This document shows positions 1 through 10,451 of a DNA stretch of 64,000 nucleotides, one piece after another; position 1 is the stretch's first letter, and the number at the start of each line of letters is the position of its first letter. Under the pieces are notes generated by a model that made no database searches, was not told where the DNA came from, and was given only the letters and a program-made list of their open reading frames with translations. Both the position numbers and the translations under genes were made by a program. Origin of the DNA: Aromatoleum bremense (GTDB lineage Bacteria; Pseudomonadota; Gammaproteobacteria; Burkholderiales; Rhodocyclaceae); the NCBI RefSeq assembly GCF_017894365.1, contig NZ_CP059467.1:3100001-3164000 (forward strand), in the 5' to 3' direction.

Positions 1-1
1 C

Positions 2-559
2 GATTTCGGTGTGTTCATCGGTCTGGACGGCGGCATCGACGGTCTGGTGCACCTGTCCGACCTGTCATGGAGCGACACCGGCGAAGAGGCCGTGCGCCGC
101 TTCAAGAAGGGCGACGAAGTCGAGGCTGTCGTCTTGGCGATCGACGTCGAGCGCGAGCGCATCTCGCTCGGCGTGAAGCAGCTCGAAGGCGATCCGTTCA
201 CGAATTTCATCGCGACACACGAGAAGAACAGCATCGTCGGCGGCACCGTGAAATCGGTCGACGCGCGCGGTGCGGTGATCGCGCTGAACGAGGATGTCGA
301 AGGCTACCTGCGGGCTTCGGAAGCTGCTGCACATCGTGTCGATGACTTGACAACCGTGCTGAAGGAAGGCCAGGAAGTCGAGGTCATGATCATCAACGTC
401 GACCGCAAGACGCGTTCGATCAACCTGTCGATCCGCGCGAAGGACCAGGCTGAGCAGAGCGACGCGATGCAGAAGTTTGCATCGGACAGTTCCGCAGCCA
501 GCGGTACCACGAACCTTGGTGCGCTGCTGAAGGCCAAGCTCAACGAGCAGAAGCAGTAA
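2..559 (+). CDS. rpsA: 30S ribosomal protein S1, C-terminal part (5' end outside window)
   Basis: The reading frame is open from the first complete codon at position 2, so the gene starts left of the window. The visible 185 residues hold the end of one S1 RNA-binding repeat ([14 protein letters not shown]), one further repeat (about residues 75-150, with GYLRASEA and INLSIRAKD) and the charged tail ending in [11 protein letters not shown], which is typical of proteobacterial S1. S1 helps the 30S subunit bind mRNA leaders. The gene order rpsA-ihfB-lapA-lapB, also seen in many proteobacteria, supports the call. Nothing unusual is seen in the visible part. Confidence 0.95.
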   Translation, partial: DFGVFIGLDGGIDGLVHLSDLSWSDTGEEAVRRFKKGDEVEAVVLAIDVERERISLGVKQLEGDPFTNFIATHEKNSIVGGTVKSVDARGAVIALNEDVEGYLRASEAAAHRVDDLTTVLKEGQEVEVMIINVDRKTRSINLSIRAKDQAEQSDAMQKFASDSSAASGTTNLGALLKAKLNEQKQ

Positions 560-571
560 ATCCGGTTGGAT

Positions 572-856
572 ATGACCAAATCGGAGCTGATTGCGAGGCT
601 GGCTGCGCGTTTTCCACAGCTGGTCGCAAAAGACGCCGATTACGCGGTCAAGATGGTGATCGATGCGATGTCGGAAGCGCTTGCGCGCGGGGATCGCATC
701 GAGATCCGGGGATTTGGCAGCTTTGCATTGAACTATCGACCGCCGAGGGTGGGGCGTAATCCGAAATCCGGGGACAAGGTTCTGGTTCCGGAAAAGTACG
801 TGCCCCACTTCAAGGCCGGCAAAGAGCTACGCGAGCGCGTCGATATCGCCGGATGA
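572..856 (+). CDS. ihfB: Integration host factor beta subunit
   Basis: This 94-residue protein begins [15 protein letters not shown] and carries the HU/IHF DNA-bending arm ([21 protein letters not shown]) and the typical end [16 protein letters not shown]-beta pairs with IHF-alpha, whose gene is at 30479 in this window, to bend DNA sharply for recombination, replication and sigma-54 promoters. I chose ATG 572 because it gives the canonical N-terminus. An in-frame TTG at 566 would add only two residues. The gene lies 12 bases after rpsA, so co-transcription is likely. A strong terminator follows at 894-921. Confidence 0.95.
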   Translation: MTKSELIARLAARFPQLVAKDADYAVKMVIDAMSEALARGDRIEIRGFGSFALNYRPPRVGRNPKSGDKVLVPEKYVPHFKAGKELRERVDIAG

Positions 857-893
857 GCTGCGCGGCGATCGGGTCTGCATCATGAATGTCCGG

Positions 894-921
894 GAAGGCG
901 GCGCGAGCCGCCTTCTTTTTT
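894..921 (+). terminator. Rho-independent terminator after ihfB
   Basis: A 9-bp perfect stem (894-902 with 907-915) closes a GCGA tetraloop and is followed by six T residues. It ends the rpsA-ihfB transcript and separates it from lapA. It also excludes the longer in-frame starts of the next gene, which would lie inside the hairpin. Confidence 0.9.
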
Positions 922-948
922 GCCCCTCGCTCGGAGATAATTCATCCC

Positions 949-1257
949 ATGCGCGTCGTAATGTGGATCATCCGGCTCCTGCTGTTCTTTCTGCTGTTCG
1001 GTTTCGCAGTGAAGAACGACCACCTCGTGAGCCTGCATTTCTTTTTCGGCAGCAGCTGGCAACTGCCGCTGGTGTTCGTCATCCTCGTTGCATTCACCGC
1101 GGGCGCCCTGCTCGGCGTGACCGCGACTTTCGGCTCGTTGCTGCGTCAGCGCCGCGAGATCGGACGTTTGCGGCGCCAACTCGATCGCGCCACGCGTGAT
1201 CGTCCGGCTACCCCGATTCCGAGCGCGGCCGAAGTGCAGGCGCCGGAGACTTTTTGA
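949..1257 (+). CDS. lapA: LapA family inner-membrane protein (DUF1049)
   Basis: A 102-residue protein with two hydrophobic helices (about residues 3-20 and 38-62) joined by the segment KNDHLVSLHFFFGSSWQLPL, followed by a basic coiled-coil-like tail (LLRQRREIGRLRRQLDRA). This is the LapA/YciS layout. In E. coli, LapA and LapB form a complex that tunes LPS synthesis through FtsH-dependent LpxC turnover. The start at 949 is preferred because upstream in-frame codons overlap the terminator, and GGAGA lies at a workable distance. It is 3 bases from lapB, which supports one operon and the LPS role. Confidence 0.85.
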   Translation: MRVVMWIIRLLLFFLLFGFAVKNDHLVSLHFFFGSSWQLPLVFVILVAFTAGALLGVTATFGSLLRQRREIGRLRRQLDRATRDRPATPIPSAAEVQAPETF

Positions 1258-1260
1258 GCG

Positions 1261-2436
1261 ATGGAAATCGAATTCTGGTGGTTTCTGGCGCTACCGCTTT
1301 TTTTTGCACTGGGCTGGCTGGCCGCCCGCATCGACATACGTCAGGTGGTGCATGAATCGCGCGCGCTGCCGCGTTCGTACCTGTCGGGTCTGAACTTTCT
1401 TCTCAATGAACAGCAGGACAAGGCGATCGATGCATTCATCGAAGCAGTGAAGCTCGATCCACAAACGATCGAGCTGCATTTCGCGCTGGGAAGCCTGTTT
1501 CGACGCCGCGGCGAGACCGATCGCGCGATCCGCATGCACCAGAGCCTCGTCGACCGCGAGGACCTCTCCGATGAGCAACGCCTTCAGGCGCTCGCCGAGC
1601 TCGGCCAGGATCATCTGAAGGCCGGGTTGCTGGACCGCGCCGAGGCGGTGTTCCTGAAGCTTCGGAACACACGCCTCAATGACACTGCGGTGCGTTTTCT
1701 GCTCGAGATCTACCAGCAGGAAAAGGACTGGGCAAAGGCGATCGAGGCGGCAAAGGCCCTGCCGGATCACGAGAGCGTCCTGTGGCGCAAGGAAGTCGCG
1801 AATTTCTATTGCGAACTGGCGACCCTCGCCCTTGCAAGCTCGCGGAACGACGAAGCGCGGCGCCATCTCGACCAGGCGTTCGCGATCAACCGGCGGTGTG
1901 TCCGCGCGAGTATCGTCCTGGGCGATCTCATGGCGGCGGAGAAGCGCTACGACGAGGCCATCGAAGTGTGGAAGCGCGTCGAGAGCCAGGACCCGGTCTA
2001 CCTTGCGCTGGTCGCCGAACGCATCATGGACGCCCACCGGCGGCTCGACCGGGTCGAGCAGGGGCAGACGTTGCTGCGCTCGTGGCTCGAGCGTCATTCG
2101 TCGCTCGATCTCCTCGACGAGGTGTTCCACTGGGAGCTCGAAAAGGAGGGGTCGCGCGCAGCCTATGACCTCGTCAGGGAAGAGCTGCGCCGCAATCCGA
2201 CGCTTCTCGGGCTCGACAAGTTGCTCGAAGCCGCATTGCTGAATGCGCCGGCCGAGCAGCGCAGCGACATCGAACTTGTAAAACAGTTAATCCATGGTCA
2301 CACCCGCCGGGTCGCGCGTTATCGTTGCGCCGAATGCGGGTTCAAGGCGCGCCAGTTCCAGTGGCGTTGCCCCGCGTGCGGCGGCTGGGAAACGTATCCT
2401 CCGCGCCGCACGGAAGAATACGATCTCGCGCCGTAA
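1261..2436 (+). CDS. lapB: Lipopolysaccharide assembly protein B (TPR protein, YciM)
   Basis: 391 residues: an N-terminal membrane anchor (about 5-22), a long series of TPR helices (about 40-330) and a C-terminal rubredoxin-like zinc ribbon with two cysteine pairs (CAECGFKARQFQWRCPACGG). This is the complete LapB architecture and its usual length of about 390. In E. coli, LapB recruits LpxC to FtsH and so limits LPS production; the role here is by homology. It follows lapA with almost no gap. Confidence 0.93.
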   Translation: MEIEFWWFLALPLFFALGWLAARIDIRQVVHESRALPRSYLSGLNFLLNEQQDKAIDAFIEAVKLDPQTIELHFALGSLFRRRGETDRAIRMHQSLVDREDLSDEQRLQALAELGQDHLKAGLLDRAEAVFLKLRNTRLNDTAVRFLLEIYQQEKDWAKAIEAAKALPDHESVLWRKEVANFYCELATLALASSRNDEARRHLDQAFAINRRCVRASIVLGDLMAAEKRYDEAIEVWKRVESQDPVYLALVAERIMDAHRRLDRVEQGQTLLRSWLERHSSLDLLDEVFHWELEKEGSRAAYDLVREELRRNPTLLGLDKLLEAALLNAPAEQRSDIELVKQLIHGHTRRVARYRCAECGFKARQFQWRCPACGGWETYPPRRTEEYDLAP

Positions 2437-2511
2437 GCGCCGATGACATGTGTCGCCGGTCGCGCGCGGATCGCCCGCCGGTTTGTTGTTTCTTCCGATT
2501 GAGGACGATTC

Positions 2512-3834
2512 ATGAAAATCACCGTCGTGGGTACCGGGTATGTCGGACTCGTCAGTGGCGCCTGCCTCGCGGACGTCGGCAACGATGTGCTGTGTCTGGA
2601 TGTAGATCCGGCCAAGATCCGCATACTCGAGGACGGCGGAATCCCGATCCACGAACCGGGGCTGCTGGAGATCGTGCGCCGCAATGTCGATGCCGGACGG
2701 CTGTTTTTTACCACCGACGCCGAATATGCGGCGCGCCACGGAACGGTGCAGTTCATCGCGGTCGGGACGCCGCCGGACGAGGATGGGTCGGCGGATCTGA
2801 AGTACGTGCTTGCGGCGGCGCGAAACATCGGCAAGCACATGGACGACTATCGCGTCGTCGTCAACAAGTCGACGGTCCCGGTCGGTACAGGTGACCGCGT
2901 TCGCGAGGCGATCGTCGCGGAATTGGCGGCGCGCGAAGCCGGTTTCCCGTTCAGTGTCGTGTCGAACCCGGAGTTCCTGAAGGAAGGCGCGGCGGTCGAT
3001 GACTTCATGCGCCCGGACCGGATCATCGTCGGTGCGGGCGACGAGCGCGCGATCGATCTGATGCGCGAACTGTACGGCCCGTTTCAGCGCAATCGCGAAA
3101 AGATGCTGGTGATGGATGTCAGGAGCGCCGAGTTGACGAAATATGCCGCCAACGCGATGCTTGCGACCCGCATCAGCTTCATGAACGAACTGGCGAATCT
3201 CGCCGAGACGCTCGGTGCGGACATTGAACTGGTGCGCCAGGGCATCGGCTCGGACCCGCGCATTGGCTGGCACTTTCTCTACGCCGGATGCGGCTACGGC
3301 GGTTCGTGCTTCCCGAAGGATGTGAAGGCGCTGATCAACACCGGCAACGAGCGCGGACATGATCTGCTGATCCTGAACGCCGTCGAGGCGGCCAACGAGG
3401 CGCAGAAGCTGCGTCTCGTCGACAAGGTCGTCGCCCGGTTCGGCGAGGACCTGTCAGGTCGCCATTTCGGACTGTGGGGACTCGCCTTCAAGCCCAACAC
3501 CGATGACATGCGGGACGCCCCGAGCCGGATAATCGTCGCCGAGTTGCTGCGCCGTGGCGCTACGGTCGTTGCCTACGATCCGGTCGCGATGGACGAGGCG
3601 CGGCGCATCTTCGGCGACGAACCGCGGCTGGCGTATGCCGAGCGGCCGATGGAGGTCCTCGAAGGTGCTGATGCGCTGATCATCGTCACCGAATGGAAGG
3701 AGTTCCGCAGCCCCGATTTCATCCGGATCAAGCAGATGCTGCGGCACGCGGTGGTCTTCGACGGGCGCAACATGTACGAGCCGTCGGTCATGGCACGGGT
3801 CGGCCTCGAATACTACGGCATCGGACGGCGCTAA
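2512..3834 (+). CDS. ugd: UDP-glucose 6-dehydrogenase
   Basis: A 440-residue enzyme that oxidises UDP-glucose to UDP-glucuronate with two NAD+, a precursor for exopolysaccharide or LPS sugars. The N-terminal Rossmann motif [15 protein letters not shown] is at residues 6-20. The catalytic cysteine is Cys266 in [10 protein letters not shown]. The NAD-binding C-terminal domain follows ([18 protein letters not shown]). Length and motifs are those of an intact family member. The start ATG follows GAGGA. It sits after lapB in the same direction with a 75-base gap, so it may share or have its own promoter. Confidence 0.95.
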   Translation: MKITVVGTGYVGLVSGACLADVGNDVLCLDVDPAKIRILEDGGIPIHEPGLLEIVRRNVDAGRLFFTTDAEYAARHGTVQFIAVGTPPDEDGSADLKYVLAAARNIGKHMDDYRVVVNKSTVPVGTGDRVREAIVAELAAREAGFPFSVVSNPEFLKEGAAVDDFMRPDRIIVGAGDERAIDLMRELYGPFQRNREKMLVMDVRSAELTKYAANAMLATRISFMNELANLAETLGADIELVRQGIGSDPRIGWHFLYAGCGYGGSCFPKDVKALINTGNERGHDLLILNAVEAANEAQKLRLVDKVVARFGEDLSGRHFGLWGLAFKPNTDDMRDAPSRIIVAELLRRGATVVAYDPVAMDEARRIFGDEPRLAYAERPMEVLEGADALIIVTEWKEFRSPDFIRIKQMLRHAVVFDGRNMYEPSVMARVGLEYYGIGRR

Positions 3835-3945
3835 GTCCCCGTTCCAGAACGATTGCCGATATAAGCTTATGCCGCCCCGCGGGTTTGCGCGGACGGGCTC
3901 CACGCTTACTATCGGCCCATCGAAATCAGACCGGACCACAGGGAT

Positions 3946-4836
3946 ATGGACTACAAAACGCTTGAAGACTATGTGGGCCACACGCCGCTGGTGCGCCTCA
4001 AGCGCATCGGCGCGGGCCGCAACAACGTCATTCTGGCGAAGCTCGAAGGCAACAACCCCGCCGGGTCGGTAAAGGACCGGCCGGCGCTGTCGATGATCGT
4101 GCATGCGGAAGCGCGCGGCGACATTCGCCCCGGCGACACGCTGATCGAGGCGACCAGTGGCAACACCGGGATCGCGCTGGCGATGGCGGCAGCGATGCGC
4201 GGCTACCGGATGATTCTCGTGATGCCGGAAAACCAGAGCGTCGAGCGGCGTCAGACAATGCGGGCGTTCGGCGCCGAGCTCGTGCTGACACCACGCGACG
4301 GCGGCATGGAAATGGCCCGGGACGTCGCCGAGCGGATGCGCGACGAAGGCAGGGGGATCATTCTCGACCAGTTCGCGAATCCCGACAATCCGCTCTCTCA
4401 TTACGAAGCGACCGGTCCCGAAATCTGGGAGCAGACGGGCGGCCGGATCACGCATTTCGTCAGCAGCATGGGCACGACCGGGACGATCATGGGCTGCTCC
4501 CGCTTTCTGAAGGAAAGGAATCCGGCGGTCCGGATCATCGGCTGCCAGCCCGACGAGGGCTCGCAGATCCCGGGCATCCGCAAGTGGCCCGAGGCCTATC
4601 TGCCGAAAATCTACGAAAAACCGCGGGTCGATGCGCTCGAAAACGTGAGCCAGGCCGATGCCGAGGAAATGACGCGGCGTCTGGCGCGCGAGGAAGGTAT
4701 TTTTGCCGGGATCTCCTCTGGTGGCGCGATGCACGTCGCGGTCCGCATTGCTGCCGAATTGGAAAATGCGGTGATCGTGTCCATCATCTGTGATCGTGGC
4801 GACCGGTACCTGTCGACCGGCGTGTTTCCGGGCTGA
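3946..4836 (+). CDS. cysM: Cysteine synthase B (O-acetylserine sulfhydrylase)
   Basis: A 296-residue fold-type II PLP enzyme. The Schiff-base lysine is Lys43 in NNPAGSVKDRP, the substrate-binding loop is TSGNTG (70-75), and the PLP phosphate loop is MGTTGTIMG. The C-terminal SSGGAMHVA and SIICDRGDRYLSTGVF are typical of CysM. It forms cysteine from O-acetylserine and sulfide or thiosulfate. The short length and the IPGIRKWPEAYLP segment favour CysM over CysK. The gene is followed after 19 bases by ydbH, perhaps on the same transcript. Confidence 0.93.
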   Translation: MDYKTLEDYVGHTPLVRLKRIGAGRNNVILAKLEGNNPAGSVKDRPALSMIVHAEARGDIRPGDTLIEATSGNTGIALAMAAAMRGYRMILVMPENQSVERRQTMRAFGAELVLTPRDGGMEMARDVAERMRDEGRGIILDQFANPDNPLSHYEATGPEIWEQTGGRITHFVSSMGTTGTIMGCSRFLKERNPAVRIIGCQPDEGSQIPGIRKWPEAYLPKIYEKPRVDALENVSQADAEEMTRRLAREEGIFAGISSGGAMHVAVRIAAELENAVIVSIICDRGDRYLSTGVFPG

Positions 4837-4855
4837 GCTCCGTTCCGGCCGGCGC

Positions 4856-6832
4856 ATGATGCGCCTGGCTTTTCTTCTTTTGATCCTGGCGTGGTCAGGG
4901 TTTGCCGGAGCGCGGGCCCTGCAACTCGACCTGGGCCGCCTCACGCATCCTGTTTTCGTCATCGATGGCCTGCGCGTCCGTCTCGGTGACGAAGGCGAGG
5001 CGGCCGAACTGGCAATCGAACGCTTCGCGATCGGCAAGCGCGACTGGCAGAACGTCACGATCCGTTGCCCCGCCTTTCGCCTCGAACGTGCTGTGGTCCG
5101 CTGCCGGAGAGGCATGTTGACCGTGCCGGGCCTGTTCGAGCGTGCGACCATCGACCTGCACTTCGACACACGGAACAAGAGCGGCGAACTCAATCTCCGC
5201 ATGCCCGGCCGCGAAGCGATCAACATCGTGATGCGCCCGGATGGCCGAATCGTCGCGTCGCTTGCAGGGCTTGCCGTCGCGCGGCTGGGGGAGCTTCTCG
5301 ATCTGGCAAGCTGGAATGCGGCGGGGCGGCTCGTCGGTCGCATCGAATATTCCCCGACGCGCGACGGCGCCCGCATCCGTGTGTCGGGCAAGCTCGAAGG
5401 CGGCGGATTTGCGCAGGCGGATGGGCTGCGGGCGGGGGAAGGACTGGGCCTGGATATCAATCTGGGGGCGCGGCGCGGGCCCGCCGGATGGGATTGGCAG
5501 GGGCGCGTGGCGTGGAACGCAGGCGAGGCATATCTACATCCGCTGTACCTCGTGGCCGGTCCGGCTGTCGAGGCGGCGGGGCGGCTCGAAGCGGAGGTGC
5601 TCACGGTGGCGCGCGCGCGGCTCGAACTCGAAGGCGTGCGCACGATCGCCGCGAACGCCGAGATCGGTCTGCAACCCCTGGTGGTGAGAAGCCTGGCGTT
5701 TTCGGTCGCCGACGCCGATCTCGCGGTGGTCGGTCCGCGCTATCTCGCACCGGCGTTTGCGCCGGCCGTAACGGACCAGCTACGGTTCTCGGGTCACGTC
5801 AGCGCCGCGGCGACACTCGAAGAGGGGGTGCCGACCGCGGTGGACTTTGCATTCGACGAGGCCGGCTTCGGCCTGAGTGACAAGGAACTGAGTTTCGGTC
5901 CGCTGACCGGCGTGATGCCCTGGCGCGCCGAGGCTCGCACCGAAGCGCGACTGGCAGTCGGCGGCGGTCGCTGGCAGAAGCTCGCGCTGGGCGCCTTCGA
6001 ACTTGTCGCACGGCTCGACGGGAAAGGCGTCGACGTCGACCGCGTCGCGATCCCGGTGCTCGACGGAGCGCTGGTGCTCGAGCGGCTGGCGCTCGCGCGC
6101 GATGCGGCGGGCTGGCATGGCAGCGGCGCCGCGGTCGTCGAGCCGATATCGATGGCGCTGCTCGCCGAGGCGGTCGGCCTGCCTGCGATGTCCGGCGTGC
6201 TGACCGCGTCGTTGCCGGGGCTGCGCGTCGCGCCCGGTGAAGTCTCGCTCGACGGCGCTCTGGTGATTTCGGTGTTCGACGGCTACCTGCAGGCGACGCG
6301 GCTGCAACTGTTCGAACCGTTCGGCGTCGCGTCGCATCTCTACGCCGACGTCCAGGCGCGCCACCTCGACCTCGCGCAATTGACCGAAGCCTTCTCGTTC
6401 GGCAGCGTGTCCGGCTTTGTCGACGCGGACGTGCTCGGGCTGGAACTTGCGCGCTGGCGGCCGGTGCGCTTCGATGCCCATGTCGTCAGCAGCCCCGGAA
6501 ACTATCCGCGGCGGATCAGCCAGCGTGCGGTGCAGAACATCAGCGCGCTCGGCGGGCCAGGTGCGGTGGCCGCGCTGCAGCGCGGGCTGCTCGGCTTGTT
6601 CGAGACGTTCGGCTACCGCGAGATCGGCATCTCCTGCGTCCTGCGCGACGGCGTATGCCGCATGGACGGTCTGGATGACCACAGCGCGCCCGGTGACGGC
6701 TACTACATCGTACGTGGCGGCGGCATCCCCGCGTTGAATGTCATCGGCTACAATCGGCGCGTCGATTGGAACGAGCTGATCGACCGCCTGCAGCGGGTGA
6801 TCGCGTCGAACACGCCTCCCGTCATCCAGTAG
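4856..6832 (+). CDS. ydbH: YdbH family envelope protein (AsmA-like lipid transport)
   Basis: A 658-residue protein with an N-terminal signal/anchor (MMRLAFLLLILAWSGFAGARA) and then long stretches of alternating beta-strand-like sequence with no further membrane helix. It is assigned to the YdbH family because the next two genes are a YnbE-like lipoprotein and a YdbL-like protein, the trio found in E. coli. There, YdbH with outer-membrane YnbE is thought to bridge the periplasm for phospholipid movement, redundantly with TamB and YhdP. It is shorter than E. coli YdbH (about 880). ATG 4856 (or 4859) is chosen because it gives the signal peptide; earlier codons overlap cysM. Confidence 0.75.
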   Translation: MMRLAFLLLILAWSGFAGARALQLDLGRLTHPVFVIDGLRVRLGDEGEAAELAIERFAIGKRDWQNVTIRCPAFRLERAVVRCRRGMLTVPGLFERATIDLHFDTRNKSGELNLRMPGREAINIVMRPDGRIVASLAGLAVARLGELLDLASWNAAGRLVGRIEYSPTRDGARIRVSGKLEGGGFAQADGLRAGEGLGLDINLGARRGPAGWDWQGRVAWNAGEAYLHPLYLVAGPAVEAAGRLEAEVLTVARARLELEGVRTIAANAEIGLQPLVVRSLAFSVADADLAVVGPRYLAPAFAPAVTDQLRFSGHVSAAATLEEGVPTAVDFAFDEAGFGLSDKELSFGPLTGVMPWRAEARTEARLAVGGGRWQKLALGAFELVARLDGKGVDVDRVAIPVLDGALVLERLALARDAAGWHGSGAAVVEPISMALLAEAVGLPAMSGVLTASLPGLRVAPGEVSLDGALVISVFDGYLQATRLQLFEPFGVASHLYADVQARHLDLAQLTEAFSFGSVSGFVDADVLGLELARWRPVRFDAHVVSSPGNYPRRISQRAVQNISALGGPGAVAALQRGLLGLFETFGYREIGISCVLRDGVCRMDGLDDHSAPGDGYYIVRGGGIPALNVIGYNRRVDWNELIDRLQRVIASNTPPVIQ

Positions 6833-6896
6833 CAGTCGGAATTCGCGGCTTCGCCGCAACAGGCCCGGCTCGCCGCGGGCAGGAACAGGAGGCCGG

Positions 6897-7088
6897 ATGA
6901 CCGCATTCCCCAGAGTCGCTGTGCTCGGTGCCGTAGTGGCGATCGCCAGCGCCTGCGTGACGATCAATATTTATTTTCCCGCTGCGGCCGCGGAAAAAGC
7001 CGCCGATCGCATCATCGAAGACGTCTGGCAACTGGGCGAAGGCGAGACGCCGACGATCCGACCGCAGCCGGATGGGGAGACGAAATGA
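6897..7088 (+). CDS. ynbE: YnbE-like outer-membrane lipoprotein
   Basis: A 63-residue protein with a signal peptide ending in a lipobox, AIASAC, giving a lipidated Cys20. It is followed by the family motif VTINIYFPAAAAEKAADRIIEDVW. In E. coli, YnbE multimers interact with YdbH across the periplasm. The start ATG follows an AGGAGG-like site. The stop overlaps the next start (ATGA at 7085-7088), so translation is coupled to ydbL. Confidence 0.85.
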   Translation: MTAFPRVAVLGAVVAIASACVTINIYFPAAAAEKAADRIIEDVWQLGEGETPTIRPQPDGETK

Positions 7089-7519
7089 ATGCGATGACGA
7101 ATCCGATAACGAAATTTCGCGGCTGGATCGCCGTGTTGCTGCTCGGCTTTGCCGGACTGGTGCTCGCGCAGGGGAACATCGAAATCGACACGCCGGCGAT
7201 CGCGGCGCTCAAGCAGTCGATGCAGCAGCGTCATGCGAAGCTCGCGCCGTTGTATGCGTCGGGCGCCGTCGGGCTGGCAGCCGACGGCAATGTCGCCCTG
7301 CGCGATGCCTCCGGCGTCCCGCTCGCGCAGCGTGGCCAGGCGAACGCGCTGGTCGCTGCTGAAAACGCCGATCGCGCGGCCCTCTACCGCGAGATTGCGC
7401 GCGCCAATGGCCATCCCGAGTGGGAGGCGGATGTGCGCGCCACGTTCGCACGGCGCTGGATCGACCGCGCCCAGCTGGGCTGGTGGATCCAGCGCGATGG
7501 CAGCTGGGTGCGCAAGTGA
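7085..7519 (+). CDS. ydbL: YdbL family (DUF1318) periplasmic protein
   Basis: A 144-residue protein with an N-terminal signal peptide (helix about residues 13-29, cleavage near LAQG). The DUF1318-type core follows: a helix (ALKQSMQQRHAKLAPLYASGAVGLAADG), then ALVAAENADRAALYREIARANG and RRWIDRAQLGWWIQRDGSWVRK. YdbL is reported to modulate the YdbH-YnbE assembly; the role here is inferred from synteny. It overlaps ynbE by four bases and the next gene by one. Confidence 0.85.
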   Translation: MNAMTNPITKFRGWIAVLLLGFAGLVLAQGNIEIDTPAIAALKQSMQQRHAKLAPLYASGAVGLAADGNVALRDASGVPLAQRGQANALVAAENADRAALYREIARANGHPEWEADVRATFARRWIDRAQLGWWIQRDGSWVRK

Positions 7520-8307
7520 TGCCGGTCCTCGTCTTCGATATCGAGACCATCCCGGACGTCGAAGGCATCCGCGTGCTCAACGATCTGCCCGACGACCTCG
7601 ACGATTACGAAGTCGCCGAGTTCGCTTTCCAGCAGCGGCGGGCGGCCAACGGCAGCGACTTCCTGCAGCATCACCTGCAGCGCGTCGTGACGATTTCGTG
7701 CGTGCTGCGAGACACCTCCCAGTTCCGGGTGTTCTCGCTGTCCGCACCGGACTGCACGGAAGGCGAGATCATCCAGCGCTTCTACGACGGCATCGAACGC
7801 TTCACGCCGCAGATCGTGTCGTGGAACGGCGGCGGTTTCGACCTGCCAGTGCTGCATTACCGCGGTCTGAAACACGGCGTGTCGGCGCCGCGGTACTGGG
7901 ACCAGGGCGAAGGGGATTACCAGGATTCGCGCGATTTCAAGTGGAACAACTACATCGGCCGCTATCACAGCCGGCACCTCGACCTGATGGATCTGCTCGC
8001 GCTGTACCAGCCGCGCGCGAACGCACCGCTCGACGAGATGGCGAAGCTGATGGGGTTTCCCGGCAAGCTCGGCATGGACGGTTCCGCGGTGTGGTCCGCG
8101 TGGCAGGACGGGCGCGCCGCGGAAATCCGCGATTACTGCGAAACCGATGTCGTTAACACTTACTTGGTGTATCTGGGTTTTCAGCGCATGCGCGGTCAGC
8201 TCGATGCGGCGTCGCACGCCGCCGAACTCGCAGTCGTGCGCGAAGCGCTTGCGCGCATCGACGCGCCGCACTGGAAGCAGTTCCTTGCCGCCTGGCCCGA
8301 AGTCTGA
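7519..8307 (+). CDS. Predicted 3'-5' exonuclease, PolB exonuclease-like
   Basis: 262 residues. DnaQ/PolB exonuclease motifs are intact: Exo I FDIETIP (Asp7, Glu9), Exo II SWNGGGFDLPVLHY, and Exo III YCETDVVNTYLVY. There is no polymerase domain, so it fits the stand-alone PolB-exonuclease family (DNA_pol_B_exo2). The cellular role is not established from sequence; DNA or RNA 3' trimming is likely. The start at 7519 shares a base with the ydbL stop (TGATG), so it is translationally coupled to the envelope trio although functionally unrelated. Confidence 0.85.
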   Translation: MPVLVFDIETIPDVEGIRVLNDLPDDLDDYEVAEFAFQQRRAANGSDFLQHHLQRVVTISCVLRDTSQFRVFSLSAPDCTEGEIIQRFYDGIERFTPQIVSWNGGGFDLPVLHYRGLKHGVSAPRYWDQGEGDYQDSRDFKWNNYIGRYHSRHLDLMDLLALYQPRANAPLDEMAKLMGFPGKLGMDGSAVWSAWQDGRAAEIRDYCETDVVNTYLVYLGFQRMRGQLDAASHAAELAVVREALARIDAPHWKQFLAAWPEV

Positions 8308-8326
8308 ACATCAAGGAGATACGCTA

Positions 8327-8569
8327 ATGTCGGTCATCGGGACCATCATCATCGGCTTCATCGTCGGACTCCTTGCACGCCTGCTGCATCCTGGCAAGGA
8401 TGGCCTCGGGATCATCATGACGACGCTGCTTGGCGTCGCGGGGGCGATGCTTGCGACGTACGGCGGGCAATTCTTCGGCCTGTACCGGCCGGGGGAGCCC
8501 GCCGGCTTCATCGGCGCGGTCGTCGGCGCAATCATCATTCTGTTCATCGTGAGGCGCCTGCGCAAATGA
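8327..8569 (+). CDS. GlsB/YeaQ/YmgE family membrane protein
   Basis: An 80-residue very hydrophobic protein with three predicted membrane segments and the family patterns IIGFIVGLLARLLHPGKDG, GVAGAMLATYGGQFFGLY and GFIGAVVGAIIILFIVRRL. The family is also annotated as transglycosylase-associated or stress-response membrane proteins, but no biochemical role is proven. ATG 8327 has AAGGAGAT at good spacing. It lies 19 bases after the exonuclease gene and converges on nirS1. Confidence 0.85.
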   Translation: MSVIGTIIIGFIVGLLARLLHPGKDGLGIIMTTLLGVAGAMLATYGGQFFGLYRPGEPAGFIGAVVGAIIILFIVRRLRK

Positions 8570-8585
8570 TCGGCGCGGAGGGCTG

Positions 8586-8618
8586 AAAAAACGGCCAGCG
8601 TGAAGCTGGCCGTCTGTG
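8586..8618 (-). terminator. Terminator between the GlsB-like gene and nirS1
   Basis: A perfect 9-bp stem (8591-8599 with 8605-8613) has a GTGAA loop. On the minus strand the stem is followed by a T run (complement of the A run ending at 8590), so it best terminates nirS1. On the plus strand the tail CTGTGTTT is weaker. It probably serves both convergent genes. Confidence 0.8.
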
Positions 8619-8651
8619 TTTCACGGTCGGCGGCACCCGCCGCCGCGAAAC

Positions 8652-10397
<1,746 letters not shown>

Positions 10398-10451
10398 TCA
10401 GGGAAGAACTCGTGGCGCAACGACTCCGCCGGGTACTGTTTGTCGAGGAAC

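Noticed and set aside
3454..5643. A 729-codon open frame on the minus strand opposite ugd, cysM and ydbH
   Set aside because: It is antisense to well-supported genes with clear motifs and has a repetitive Arg/Ser/Pro composition typical of a GC-rich shadow frame.
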